From: Prevotella ihumii
GTDB taxonomy: Bacteria; Bacteroidota; Bacteroidia; Bacteroidales; Bacteroidaceae
Reading direction: 5' to 3'
Assembly (NCBI RefSeq): GCF_900155655.1
Contig: NZ_LT706987.1
Span: forward strand, 901,252 to 940,261
DNA: 39,010 nucleotides
Part shown: one piece after another, positions 17,866 through 24,796 of the stretch
Layout: each line of letters starts with the position of its first letter
How positions within the stretch are numbered: the stretch's first letter is position 1
Program-made: the position numbers and the translations under genes
The notes under the pieces: model-generated
Told to the model about the DNA's origin: nothing
Databases searched by the model: none
The model's input: the letters and a program-made list of their open reading frames with translations, nothing else

Positions 17866-17888
17866 GGCGGCTAATATTGGATGCTTAC

Positions 17889-17943
17889 CATATATGTTTG
17901 GGACGGTCAAAGTTGAACTTTGACAAGCTCAAAGTTTAACTTT
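17889..17943. repeat. Palindrome cluster right of IS66
   Basis: The second half of the interrupted AAACATATATGTTT palindrome (17889-17900) is followed by TCAAAGTTGAACTTTGA (17907-17923) and a decayed copy TCAAAGTTTAACTTT (17929-17943). Joined to 15499-15532 it restores a cluster like that at 8615. Confidence 0.75.
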
Positions 17944-18153
17944 CAGGACTGCAAAGATTTAGTGCGCATAACCACTTGATAACCAAATGTTTATAAAACA
18001 TCAAAGTTAGACGAAAAATTGTTCTATAATTCCGATTTAACACTTATAGAACTTCTTTTAATAGTTGGTCTATTTAGGAACTCAAACTCATTATATACTC
18101 CGTTTTGATAAAATATTTGCACAATAAAAATGTGGTTGACAAATTATTTTTAA

Positions 18154-18161
18154 TATCTTTG
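18154..18161 (+). promoter_or_regulatory. -7 box of the phosphatase-yaaA operon promoter
   Basis: TATCTTTG followed by CAT matches the -7 consensus; a TTG occurs 15 bases upstream but no TTTG at 19-21. The transcript would carry a leader of about 250 bases. Between 17944 and 18153 there is only AT-rich sequence, with a small inverted repeat GTTCTATAA/TTATAGAAC around 18021-18053. Confidence 0.55.
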
Positions 18162-18186
18162 CATAAGTTATAGTTGTACCAAGAGG

Positions 18187-18282
18187 TGTAGTGGCTCGAT
18201 TTATTTGCAAGCTCATCAACACGTATCGAGTTCCGTATGCAGATGTAATTTAGTGTGGAACGTGATAGATCACGCCCCTACA
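18187..18282 (+). ncRNA. Four-way-junction leader structure (candidate structured RNA or dispersed repeat)
   Basis: Four helices join with almost no unpaired bases at the junction. P1 pairs 18187-18194 with 18275-18282 (one mismatch), P2 pairs CTCGAT (18195-18200) with ATCGAG (18225-18230), P3 pairs TTCC (18231-18234) with GGAA (18257-18260), P4 pairs CGTGA (18261-18265) with TCACG (18270-18274) around a TAGA loop. It lies in the 5' leader of the phosphatase-yaaA operon. It is not a tRNA. It might be a REP/MITE-like unit that only happens to be here; no second full copy exists in the window. Confidence 0.45.
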
Positions 18283-18335
18283 TTAATTAATAAACTTGTA
18301 TTGATAGTACTTTGTATAAACAATAGCTGCCCTTT

Positions 18336-18376
18336 GGGGTTGTAGGGCTCGACGTATCGATTTACAAAAACTCCCC
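18336..18376 (+). promoter_or_regulatory. Second leader hairpin before the phosphatase gene
   Basis: GGGG (18336-18339) with CCCC (18373-18376), TTGTA (18340-18344) with TACAA (18363-18367) and TCGA with TCGA form a stacked hairpin ending 38 bases before the ATG. It reuses words of the upstream structure (TGTAG, GGCTCGA, CGTATCGA). Confidence 0.4.
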
Positions 18377-18414
18377 ATCGGAATAATAATAAAATAAACA
18401 AAAGCAATAAAATA

Positions 18415-18915
18415 ATGGAAATACGAAATGATAAAAATCAGAAAACAAAAATATTATTTATCTGTTTAGGCAACATTTGCAGGTCACCTGCTGCCAATGC
18501 GGTAATGCAACAAATGATTGATAAACAAGATCTTAGTTCCTTGTTTTATGTAGATTCAGCAGGTATAGGCAACTGGCACGTAGGCGAATTGCCCGACAGC
18601 CGAATGCGTAAACACGGCTTGCAGCGTGGCTACACCATCGACCATATTGCTCGACAATTTGACGCTTCAACTGACTTTGATGCCTTTGATTACATTGCAG
18701 TGATGGATAACGATAATTATAAAGAGGTGTACAGCAGAGCAAAAACAGCGTCAGAGAAAGCAAAAATTGTAAAGATGGCAGATTATATCCACCATTACGA
18801 TAACGTTACAGCAGTTCCCGACCCTTATTATGGCGACGGACAGGCATTTGAATATGCTTTGGACCTTATCGAAGATGGTTGCAGTGCGTTCCTTTCTTTT
18901 TTAGTTAACTCATAA
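18415..18915 (+). CDS. Low-molecular-weight protein tyrosine phosphatase
   Basis: A 166-residue LMW-PTP. The P-loop C-x5-R-S is ICLGNICRSPAAN (Cys at about residue 19), with the general-acid DPYYGD motif near residue 139 and the supporting SAGIGNWHVGELPDSRM segment. Such enzymes dephosphorylate tyrosines, often of polysaccharide-export kinases, but no kinase or capsule genes are nearby. Its 13-base spacing to yaaA makes a two-gene operon, preceded by an unusually structured 250-base leader. The first 10 residues (MEIRNDKNQK) are basic and polar and lie before the usual family start. Confidence 0.92.
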   Translation: MEIRNDKNQKTKILFICLGNICRSPAANAVMQQMIDKQDLSSLFYVDSAGIGNWHVGELPDSRMRKHGLQRGYTIDHIARQFDASTDFDAFDYIAVMDNDNYKEVYSRAKTASEKAKIVKMADYIHHYDNVTAVPDPYYGDGQAFEYALDLIEDGCSAFLSFLVNS

Positions 18916-18927
18916 AACTCCCTTGAT

Positions 18928-19707
18928 ATGCAAATCATTCTTGCCTCTGCAAAGATAATGAATACCCAAACTGAGCGTTCTATTCCATCTTTGTCTACTC
19001 CGATTTTTATTCGTGATGCCCAACAATTTGCATTGGAATTAGCCAATTTTGAAGTAGAAGAGTTGATGAAAATGCTAAAATGTAATGCAAAATTGGCATT
19101 GGAAACTAAGTTAAGGTATCAAGACTTCTTCAATGAAGACAACTTTTCGCCTGCACTTTTTGCATATTACGGTCAAGCATATAAAACCTTAGATGCCAAT
19201 ACATTGACTCCAAAAGATATAACGTATGCCAACCAACACTTATGGATATTGAGCTTTCTTTATGGAATGTTGCGCCCTTGCGATGCTATTCACTCCTATC
19301 GCCTTGAAGGTAATGTAAAGCTTGAAATCAATAACGAGGATACTTTCTTTGCTTATTGGAAACCTAAGTTGACCGATATGCTCATCTCTGCAGTGAAAAA
19401 CGATGATGGGGTATTGATGCACTTAGCCACCGAAGAGTTTGAACATCTCTTTGATTGGAAGCGAGTTGTGAAAGAATTGTGCGTGATAAAGCCAAAGTTT
19501 TTGGTAGAAAAGAATGGCGTATTGAAGAATGTTACTGTGCATTCTAAAAGTTGTAGAGGACGTATGACACGCTATATTTTGCAAAACGAAATCACAAACG
19601 TGGAGGATTTAACCCATTTTGAATACAATGGCTTCCACTTTGCAGACGAATTAAGCTGCCCCACTCCCCCATCGTCAGGACTTATCGAATTGTTGTGGAA
19701 GCAGTAA
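18928..19707 (+). CDS. yaaA: YaaA family peroxide stress protein (UPF0246)
   Basis: A 259-residue protein of the YaaA/DUF328 family. Visible family segments are MQIILASAKIMN at the start, SPALFAYYGQAYKTLDANTL, LWILSFLYGMLRPCDAIHSYRLEGNVKL and the C-terminal SKSCRGRMTRYILQN. YaaA in E. coli lowers free intracellular iron and limits DNA damage during peroxide stress and has DNA-binding ability. Here it is co-transcribed with a tyrosine phosphatase gene. The transcript runs toward the second copy of the foldback MITE, which could act as its terminator. Confidence 0.92.
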   Translation: MQIILASAKIMNTQTERSIPSLSTPIFIRDAQQFALELANFEVEELMKMLKCNAKLALETKLRYQDFFNEDNFSPALFAYYGQAYKTLDANTLTPKDITYANQHLWILSFLYGMLRPCDAIHSYRLEGNVKLEINNEDTFFAYWKPKLTDMLISAVKNDDGVLMHLATEEFEHLFDWKRVVKELCVIKPKFLVEKNGVLKNVTVHSKSCRGRMTRYILQNEITNVEDLTHFEYNGFHFADELSCPTPPSSGLIELLWKQ

Positions 19708-19727
19708 AAAATGGTTTTAATGGGTTT

Positions 19728-19929
19728 TAAACCCAAGTCGGTCATTAGCCCACAGAGGCTTTTTAAAGCGTTTAGATGTTATGCTTTTCTTCGTCTTTGC
19801 ACCTTATTTTGGCTCTTTTTGTTTGTTTTTTCAGTTGTTTAGCTCGCTAAACGTCTTCAAAAACAACCAAAAATAGCTCAAAATAAGCTCGCAAATCTCG
19901 AAGAAGTCTAACGACCGATTTGGGTTAAA
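19728..19929. mobile_element. Foldback MITE, copy 2 (family A)
   Basis: About 95% identical over its whole length to the copy at 14267-14467, in the same orientation, with terminal repeats AACCCAAGTCGGTCATTAG and CTAACGACCGATTTGGGTT. It lies between convergent yaaA and the MATE gene, as copy 1 lies between convergent lipoprotein genes. Confidence 0.85.
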
Positions 19930-19958
19930 CCATCATTAAGCGATAGTTAAAACCCACC

Positions 19959-21299
19959 TTAAAGCCTATGAATGATATACTTACGTGTCCACACACCTTG
20001 TAAAATTCCGCGTATGGATAAGAACAATAAAAAGGCTATCCATAAGGCGTGATTGCCGATTGATGGGTAAGCAAGATGGTAAAAAACAAAAAAACAAATG
20101 GCAGCTATTAATGCCGAAACGAGCATACCTTTGGTTTCGGAGATGCCAATAAAAATGCCATCATAGATAAAGGCAAAGACACCTGCAATAGGAATTAAAT
20201 AGCTCCACATCAAATAAGGTTGTGCCTGCAGGACAACATCAGTATTGTTGGTCAATAAACTCAAAAAGTTGGTACCGCCTACAACATAAATCGCTGTAAA
20301 AAATACTACCATAGCAAGTCCCCAATATAGCAATTGGCGTTTCAATAGCTTGAACCCTATGGCGTTTTTAGCACCATAATATTTTCCGCTAAGTGCTTCG
20401 GCAGCATAAGCAAATCCGTCCATAAAGTAGGAAAAAATGGTAAACAAAGTCATCAACAACGTGTTGACAGCCAATATCATTGCGCCTTGTCGCCCTCCAG
20501 CACTCGTAAAATACATATTCACAGCTATCAAACACAGGGTTCGGAGAAAAATATCACGATTGACAGAGAAGAAATTTCCCCAATTATCCTTTGTTTGCAA
20601 AATTGTTTTCATAAATCTAAGAGACAGGGTTGCATTGTTTTCAGCTTTAAAGAAATAGTTACACTTCAAACCAAAATGCAACGTTGCCACACTTAACGCA
20701 AATCCTACCCATTGCGCAATGAGTGTTCCTGTTGCCACACCTTCAATATTCCACCCTAAAACATATACAAAAAACATTGATGCAACTATGTTTACAATAT
20801 TTTGAGCTATCGCTATAACCATTGGCACCTTAGTGTTTTGCATACCAATGAACCACCCCGTAAGTCCGTATAGTCCCAACATTGCAGGTGCTCCCCATAT
20901 CGTTATTTTAAAATATTTATGCACTAACGGATATACACTTTGTGGTGTGTTCATCGCTCTGACCATTCCCCACTCTATCAAGTATTGACCAATGATAAAC
21001 AGACAGCCCATTCCTAAGCCTATAAATAAAGCACGCAAAAGAATACTCAATGCTTCGTTCCAATCTGTTCGCCCGTATGCTTGCGAGGTCATACCACTTG
21101 TTCCCATTCGCAAAAAGCCTAATCCCCAATAGATAAGATTGAATATCATTGAGCCAATAGCTATCGCACTGATATAGTTTTCGTTGCCAATATGCCCCAC
21201 AATGGTTAAATCTACCAAACCTAAAAGTGGAATTGTAATGTTGCTTACAATTGAGGGAATAGCTAAATGAAGTATTTCTTTATTGAGATTATTTGTCAT
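19959..21299 (-). CDS. MATE-family efflux transporter (DinF-like)
   Basis: A 446-residue membrane protein with about 12 transmembrane helices. The start MTNNLNKEILHLAIPSIVSNITIPLLGLVDLTIVGHIG is the hallmark first helix of MATE/DinF exporters (Na+- or H+-coupled export of cationic compounds); a second half repeat begins near FFSVNRDIFLRTLCLI. The substrate is unknown. The longer frame (from 21443) adds 48 residues with no family similarity and lies upstream of the likely promoter box, so the ATG at 21299 is chosen. It is monocistronic. Confidence 0.9.
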   Translation of the reverse strand: MTNNLNKEILHLAIPSIVSNITIPLLGLVDLTIVGHIGNENYISAIAIGSMIFNLIYWGLGFLRMGTSGMTSQAYGRTDWNEALSILLRALFIGLGMGCLFIIGQYLIEWGMVRAMNTPQSVYPLVHKYFKITIWGAPAMLGLYGLTGWFIGMQNTKVPMVIAIAQNIVNIVASMFFVYVLGWNIEGVATGTLIAQWVGFALSVATLHFGLKCNYFFKAENNATLSLRFMKTILQTKDNWGNFFSVNRDIFLRTLCLIAVNMYFTSAGGRQGAMILAVNTLLMTLFTIFSYFMDGFAYAAEALSGKYYGAKNAIGFKLLKRQLLYWGLAMVVFFTAIYVVGGTNFLSLLTNNTDVVLQAQPYLMWSYLIPIAGVFAFIYDGIFIGISETKGMLVSALIAAICFFVFYHLAYPSIGNHALWIAFLLFLSIRGILQGVWTRKYIIHRL

Positions 21300-21327
21300 T
21301 TCTTTGATATTAATTTGTATATTAATA

Positions 21328-21335
21328 CAAAAGTA
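21328..21335 (-). promoter_or_regulatory. -7 box of the MATE gene
   Basis: TACTTTTG on the minus strand, 28 bases before the ATG at 21299. No -33 TTTG was seen at the expected distance. Confidence 0.5.
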
Positions 21336-21435
21336 CAGCTTAAAATGTAAAAATGATATATATTCAGTAAAATATGCAATAAGTTGTGCATAAATTGTAA
21401 TATATCCTATCTGAAAATTGCATATCTTTGCATTG

Positions 21436-21594
21436 TCATTCAATCATAATAGTGTAATTATTTATTTAGGTAAAAAGTTTTGGAGGATTTAGGTATAGTC
21501 AGAAAGGGATAAAGATTGTTCAGAGTAATTAAGATACTTAAATGAAAAGAGCTCAAGCAAGCATAAGATGGTAAATCTAATGCTTGCTTTTTTC
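21436..21594 (+). ncRNA. Candidate small RNA (promoter box plus strong terminator, no ORF)
   Basis: TATCTTTG followed by CATT (21423-21430) is a good plus-strand -7 box, although no TTTG is found 20 bases before it. About 120 bases later a perfect 10 bp stem AAGCAAGCAT (21555-21564) with ATGCTTGCTT (21580-21589) runs into six Ts (21588-21593). Between them no reading frame longer than about 10 codons exists. The unit is divergent from the MATE gene. I do not recognise it as 6S, tmRNA, SRP or RNase P RNA. Confidence 0.4.
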
Positions 21595-21659
21595 GTACCA
21601 AATATTTACTCATTTCTTTCACGATATTTACCCATCCCCTTCTGCATATCCACTTTTTA

Positions 21660-21853
21660 GGCTGGTTCTATAAATTAGCGTTGTTAGATTTTGAGCTTAT
21701 TTTTGAACCAAAAACAGAGCAAGCCGAATGCAATCAAACTTGTTTGAATTGTTGAGGCGCAGCCTGTTTTATATAAAAAGAAGCCAAAAGATAACAAAAC
21801 GTATTTCATAAAAATTTAATGACTATATGCGGTGGTAATTTATAGAACCAGCC
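21660..21853. mobile_element. MITE of a second family (family B), 194 bp
   Basis: Perfect 18 bp terminal inverted repeats GGCTGGTTCTATAAATTA (21660-21677) and its reverse complement (21836-21853), flanked by TTTA on both sides (21656-21659, 21854-21857). No protein is encoded. The 4 bp duplication and GG start would suit an IS5-like source transposase (inference). It inserted two bases past the stop of the 45-residue gene. Confidence 0.85.
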
Positions 21854-21858
21854 TTTAG

Positions 21859-21996
21859 TCATCGAATATAATCTTTCGCCACTAAATCATAATAGAGTGC
21901 TTCCAATTCAGGTAATGAAAGCCGCTCTACAGAGTGCTCTATCACACGTATAAGCTCTGCCTTGCGTGTATCTTCTTGTATCTTATCAAAATCCAT
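21859..21996 (-). CDS. Small protein of 45 residues, unknown
   Basis: Starts MDFDKIQEDTRKAELIRVIE and ends LEALYYDLVAKDYIR; mostly helical and charged, no family recognised. It follows the 81-residue gene at 26 bases in the same direction, suggesting a shared transcript NUDIX-81aa-45aa. Composition and codon use look like normal coding DNA, and its stop sits right beside the family B MITE. It could be a small acidic regulatory or structural protein. Confidence 0.55.
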   Translation of the reverse strand: MDFDKIQEDTRKAELIRVIEHSVERLSLPELEALYYDLVAKDYIR

Positions 21997-22022
21997 ACTT
22001 CTGTATTCGCTGTTTCTAAGTT

Positions 22023-22268
22023 TTATAATTGTTGTTCCAAGAATGATATTGCTTCTTGCATATCTGCTGCGAATGTTTGATGCGACTGCAAGAATTCAGT
22101 TCGCCCTTTCGACAATTCGTTGTATAACGCTTCGTTCATACCATCAACATAGGTAGATATGGCAAACTCAATATCGTCTTTTTGCATCTCATCAGTAGAA
22201 TATTCATACACTCGAAACTTCTGATGCAAAAAGCAATAAGCAGAGTTTATACTATCTTTGGTTATCAT
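22023..22268 (-). CDS. Hypothetical protein, 81 residues
   Basis: Begins MITKDSINSAYCFLHQKFRVYEYS and ends MQEAISFLEQQL. Predicted to be mostly alpha-helical, with no signal peptide and no family recognised. It lies 18 bases after the NUDIX gene stop and 26 bases before the 45-residue gene on the same strand, so it is probably translated from the same message. Its good fit between two real genes supports it as coding. Confidence 0.65.
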   Translation of the reverse strand: MITKDSINSAYCFLHQKFRVYEYSTDEMQKDDIEFAISTYVDGMNEALYNELSKGRTEFLQSHQTFAADMQEAISFLEQQL

Positions 22269-22286
22269 TTATTTATTTCTAACTTC

Positions 22287-22859
22287 TTATTTTATAAGCT
22301 GTGGGTGGTAGGTAGCGAAGAATTTCCATAAGGGTGCAATCATCATCGCTTGTATAAACTTTCCCACTTGCAGCATCTCATAAACCTCTTCTTTCGTCTT
22401 CAGATCCACTTCTATATCCTCTGTCCTGTCCAAATGCACGTTTGATGTATGTTCTACTCCCTTTGCATAATAACAATAACATAAGTTGTTGGCAATACTC
22501 GGATTAGGCGACACACACATTATCTCCTTCCATTCTCCCCCGGTATATCCTGTTTCTTCCTCTAACTCACGTTTTGCAGCTGCCAAGGGTTCTTCATTTT
22601 CCTCTACACAACCTGCACAAATCTCAGTTGAAACCACCCCTAAACCGTGGCGATACTGCCGTTCTATAATAATTTTACCTTCCTTTGTTTCGGCTATAAC
22701 GTTAATCCACGTAGGATAAGAAAGCACATAATACTCATCGTGTACAGTACCATTGGGCAATTGCACTTTATCGCATCGAGCATTCAACCACGGACGATTG
22801 ATAATAACCTTACTATCAATCGTTTTCCACATCATTTCTTTATCGCTTCTTGACATCAT
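22287..22859 (-). CDS. NUDIX hydrolase (ADP-ribose pyrophosphatase-like)
   Basis: A 190-residue NUDIX protein. The Nudix box G-x5-E-x7-R-E-x2-E-E-x-G is seen in CVEENEEPLAAAKRELEEETGYTG (Gly before the Cys). Preceding IVIERQYRHG-like text (KIIIERQYRHGLG) and STEICAG are typical of ADP-ribose/nucleoside-diphosphate-sugar pyrophosphatases. Such enzymes clear ADP-ribose or recycle ADP-glucose-type sugars; the neighbouring alpha-amylase gene makes the second role tempting but unproven. It begins 98 bases downstream of the GH13 gene, with a 22 bp tandem repeat between them. Confidence 0.85.
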   Translation of the reverse strand: MMSRSDKEMMWKTIDSKVIINRPWLNARCDKVQLPNGTVHDEYYVLSYPTWINVIAETKEGKIIIERQYRHGLGVVSTEICAGCVEENEEPLAAAKRELEEETGYTGGEWKEIMCVSPNPSIANNLCYCYYAKGVEHTSNVHLDRTEDIEVDLKTKEEVYEMLQVGKFIQAMMIAPLWKFFATYHPQLIK

Positions 22860-22870
22860 TCCTTACACTT

Positions 22871-22980
22871 TAAAACTTGAAATTTACTTGATTAAAACTT
22901 ATAATTTGCTTGTCTAAAACTTGAAAATTGTTTATTTAAAACCTATGATTTGTCCGTCTAAAGCTTATAAATTCGTCCGT
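22871..22980. repeat. 22 bp degenerate tandem repeat, five units
   Basis: Five consecutive 22 bp units (starts 22871, 22893, 22915, 22937, 22959) share TAAAACTT at the front and an ATTTG-CTTG-like tail. The fourth and fifth units cover the GH13 stop codon (22958-22960) and encode its last residues GRIYKL. Confidence 0.8.
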
Positions 22981-24634
22981 TCAAAGCTCCAACACTCATT
23001 CCGACAACGTTGTCCTTACGGAAATCACTCACTTCACTTTCATTGGTCAACAAATCAATCATTTCCTTCTTTCCTTCAGCCATCTGTAAATACTCGAAAG
23101 CGTGTGCAGGAATATTTATATCAATGTTTAGAACCTCATCGCTAAAGTTTGCAACAACAAGCAGTATCTCGTTTCCATCTTTTCGCATAAATGCAAAGAG
23201 TTTATTGGTGTCAAATCGAGGATTGTCATAATTGGCATACACCAAATCAAAGGTCAACCCTGAAGCCACAGCCTTTTCCTTATTGCAGATGTTCAAGATG
23301 GTTTTATAAGTTTTCTCCAAGTCTTTCTGCTCTTTTGTCAAACTTCTACGTGCATAATAGCCCTTGCGAATACCCTCCACACACCAATAATCGAAGATGG
23401 TAGAACGTCCGTCACAACCCGAAAAACCTTCAGCGTCCATTCCCTTTTCACCAAACTCTTGCCCTGCATAAATCATCACAGGATTTGATTGAAACAAGGC
23501 TGAAACTATCATTGCAGGAACTCCTTTGCGCATATCACCGCTAAAAAAGTCGGAAGCAATACGCTGTTCGTCGTGATTTTCCAAGAAGTAGAGCATCTGA
23601 TTACGAATATCGTTGGTAGCTTGCCAAGCGTTGGTAATGGCACTTGCCGACTGCTCTCCACACATCACTCCACGGAGACAATCGTACATTCCCACCTTAT
23701 CATATAAGTAATCGAAGCCCGAAGCCACATAAGCCCGATATTGATTAGGGTCATACACCTCACCAATAAAAATGAGTTTAGGATATTCTCGTTTCACACG
23801 CTCGATAGCATACGTCCAAAATGCCGTTGGTACCATCTCTGCCATATCGCAACGGAAGCCATCAATACCTTTTGATGCCCAGAATAACAATATTTCTGTC
23901 ATCTTCTCCCACGTAGACGGACGAGGCGAAAAATGATAACTCGTGCCGCCAAGGTCGCAATAATCTATCCCATAATTTAGTTTTATGGTTTCATACCAAT
24001 CATTTTGTTGTGGATAGGCATCAAATTTGTCGTTGCCTGTACACTTTGCAGGAAACTCCTTGTAAGTTATTTCGGAGAGCGTACGTCCATTTTTTACAAG
24101 CCCGTCAAGGTGTAAAGGTTCATTAGGACAATAATAAAAATTGTTCTGAGCATCAAAGTGTTTGCTTACATCATCGTTCTCGCCCAAGTCTCGCACGCCC
24201 TTTGGCTTTGCTATACTTTTATATTCACGGGCAACGTGATTAGGCACAAAGTCAATAACAACCTTCATTCCAGCCTTATGCGTGCGGCTTATCAATGCTT
24301 CAAACTCACTCATTCTATTTTCCACATCAACTGCAATATCGGGGTCGATGTCGTAATAGTCGGTTATGGCATAAGGCGAACCTGCCTTACCTTTAACCAC
24401 TTGCGCATTTTGGGTAGGTAAACCAAATTCTGAATAATCGGTTGTAGTGGCGTGACGTATCACACCCGTGTACCAAATAGAATTTACTCCAAGACCTTTT
24501 ATTTGTTTCAAAGTCTTAGTATCAAAATCGTTCATCTTCCCCACCCCATTTTCTGCCAATGTTCCGTTGGGTATTCTGTTGGTATTGGTATTACCAAACG
24601 TGCGTGTAAAGACTTGATATATAACTAATTTCAT
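22958..24634 (-). CDS. GH13 alpha-amylase family glycoside hydrolase
   Basis: A 558-residue alpha-amylase-type (beta/alpha)8 barrel. The conserved regions are readable: region I VVIDFVPNHV, region II GIDGFRCDMAEMV with the nucleophile Asp, region III LIFIGEVYDP with the acid/base Glu, region IV FLENHDEQRIASD with the transition-state Asp. There is no signal peptide, so it acts in the cytoplasm, presumably on maltodextrins or glycogen together with the debranching cluster at 9.0-13.7 kb. The C-terminal beta domain carries LLVVANFSDEVLNIDI. It begins after the terminator hairpin at 24694 and heads a minus-strand group with NUDIX and two small proteins. Confidence 0.93.
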   Translation of the reverse strand: MKLVIYQVFTRTFGNTNTNRIPNGTLAENGVGKMNDFDTKTLKQIKGLGVNSIWYTGVIRHATTTDYSEFGLPTQNAQVVKGKAGSPYAITDYYDIDPDIAVDVENRMSEFEALISRTHKAGMKVVIDFVPNHVAREYKSIAKPKGVRDLGENDDVSKHFDAQNNFYYCPNEPLHLDGLVKNGRTLSEITYKEFPAKCTGNDKFDAYPQQNDWYETIKLNYGIDYCDLGGTSYHFSPRPSTWEKMTEILLFWASKGIDGFRCDMAEMVPTAFWTYAIERVKREYPKLIFIGEVYDPNQYRAYVASGFDYLYDKVGMYDCLRGVMCGEQSASAITNAWQATNDIRNQMLYFLENHDEQRIASDFFSGDMRKGVPAMIVSALFQSNPVMIYAGQEFGEKGMDAEGFSGCDGRSTIFDYWCVEGIRKGYYARRSLTKEQKDLEKTYKTILNICNKEKAVASGLTFDLVYANYDNPRFDTNKLFAFMRKDGNEILLVVANFSDEVLNIDINIPAHAFEYLQMAEGKKEMIDLLTNESEVSDFRKDNVVGMSVGALNGRIYKL

Positions 24635-24693
24635 AGCGTTTTCTCTTTGCCACCTCTACAATAAGGCTTTCGCAAGATATGAATTAAAATAAA

Positions 24694-24739
24694 AGAGACA
24701 ATTCTCACATAGATGTGTTCTATATGAGAAAGTGTCTCT
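24694..24739 (-). terminator. Terminator of fabD
   Basis: AGAGACA (24694-24700) pairs with TGTCTCT (24733-24739), and inner TTCTCA-AT pairs with AT-TGAGAA. On the minus strand the stem is followed by TTTTATTTT. It lies 58 bases after the fabD stop. Confidence 0.75.
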
Positions 24740-24796
24740 CATTACGAATTAAAAGTTGAGTTCCACCTACTTGTAATAGGTCAACTTCACTTCTTT

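Larger units (their letters stand above)
15533..17888. mobile_element. Complete IS66-family insertion sequence (2356 bp)
   Basis: Terminal inverted repeats of about 25 bp start GTAAGCATCCAATATTAG at 15533, and the right end (…GGCGGCTAATATTGGATGCTTAC, ending 17888) is the exact reverse complement. Both sides carry the 8 bp duplication CATATATG (15525-15532 and 17889-17896), the size expected for IS66. It encodes tnpB and tnpC on the minus strand; no tnpA-like gene fits in the 24-66 bases before tnpB. All parts look intact, so the element may be active. Confidence 0.95.

Noticed and set aside
18187..18282. Cloverleaf-like fold as a tRNA
   Set aside because: No TTCGA loop, no anticodon-stem geometry, and no acceptor end; arm lengths do not fit.
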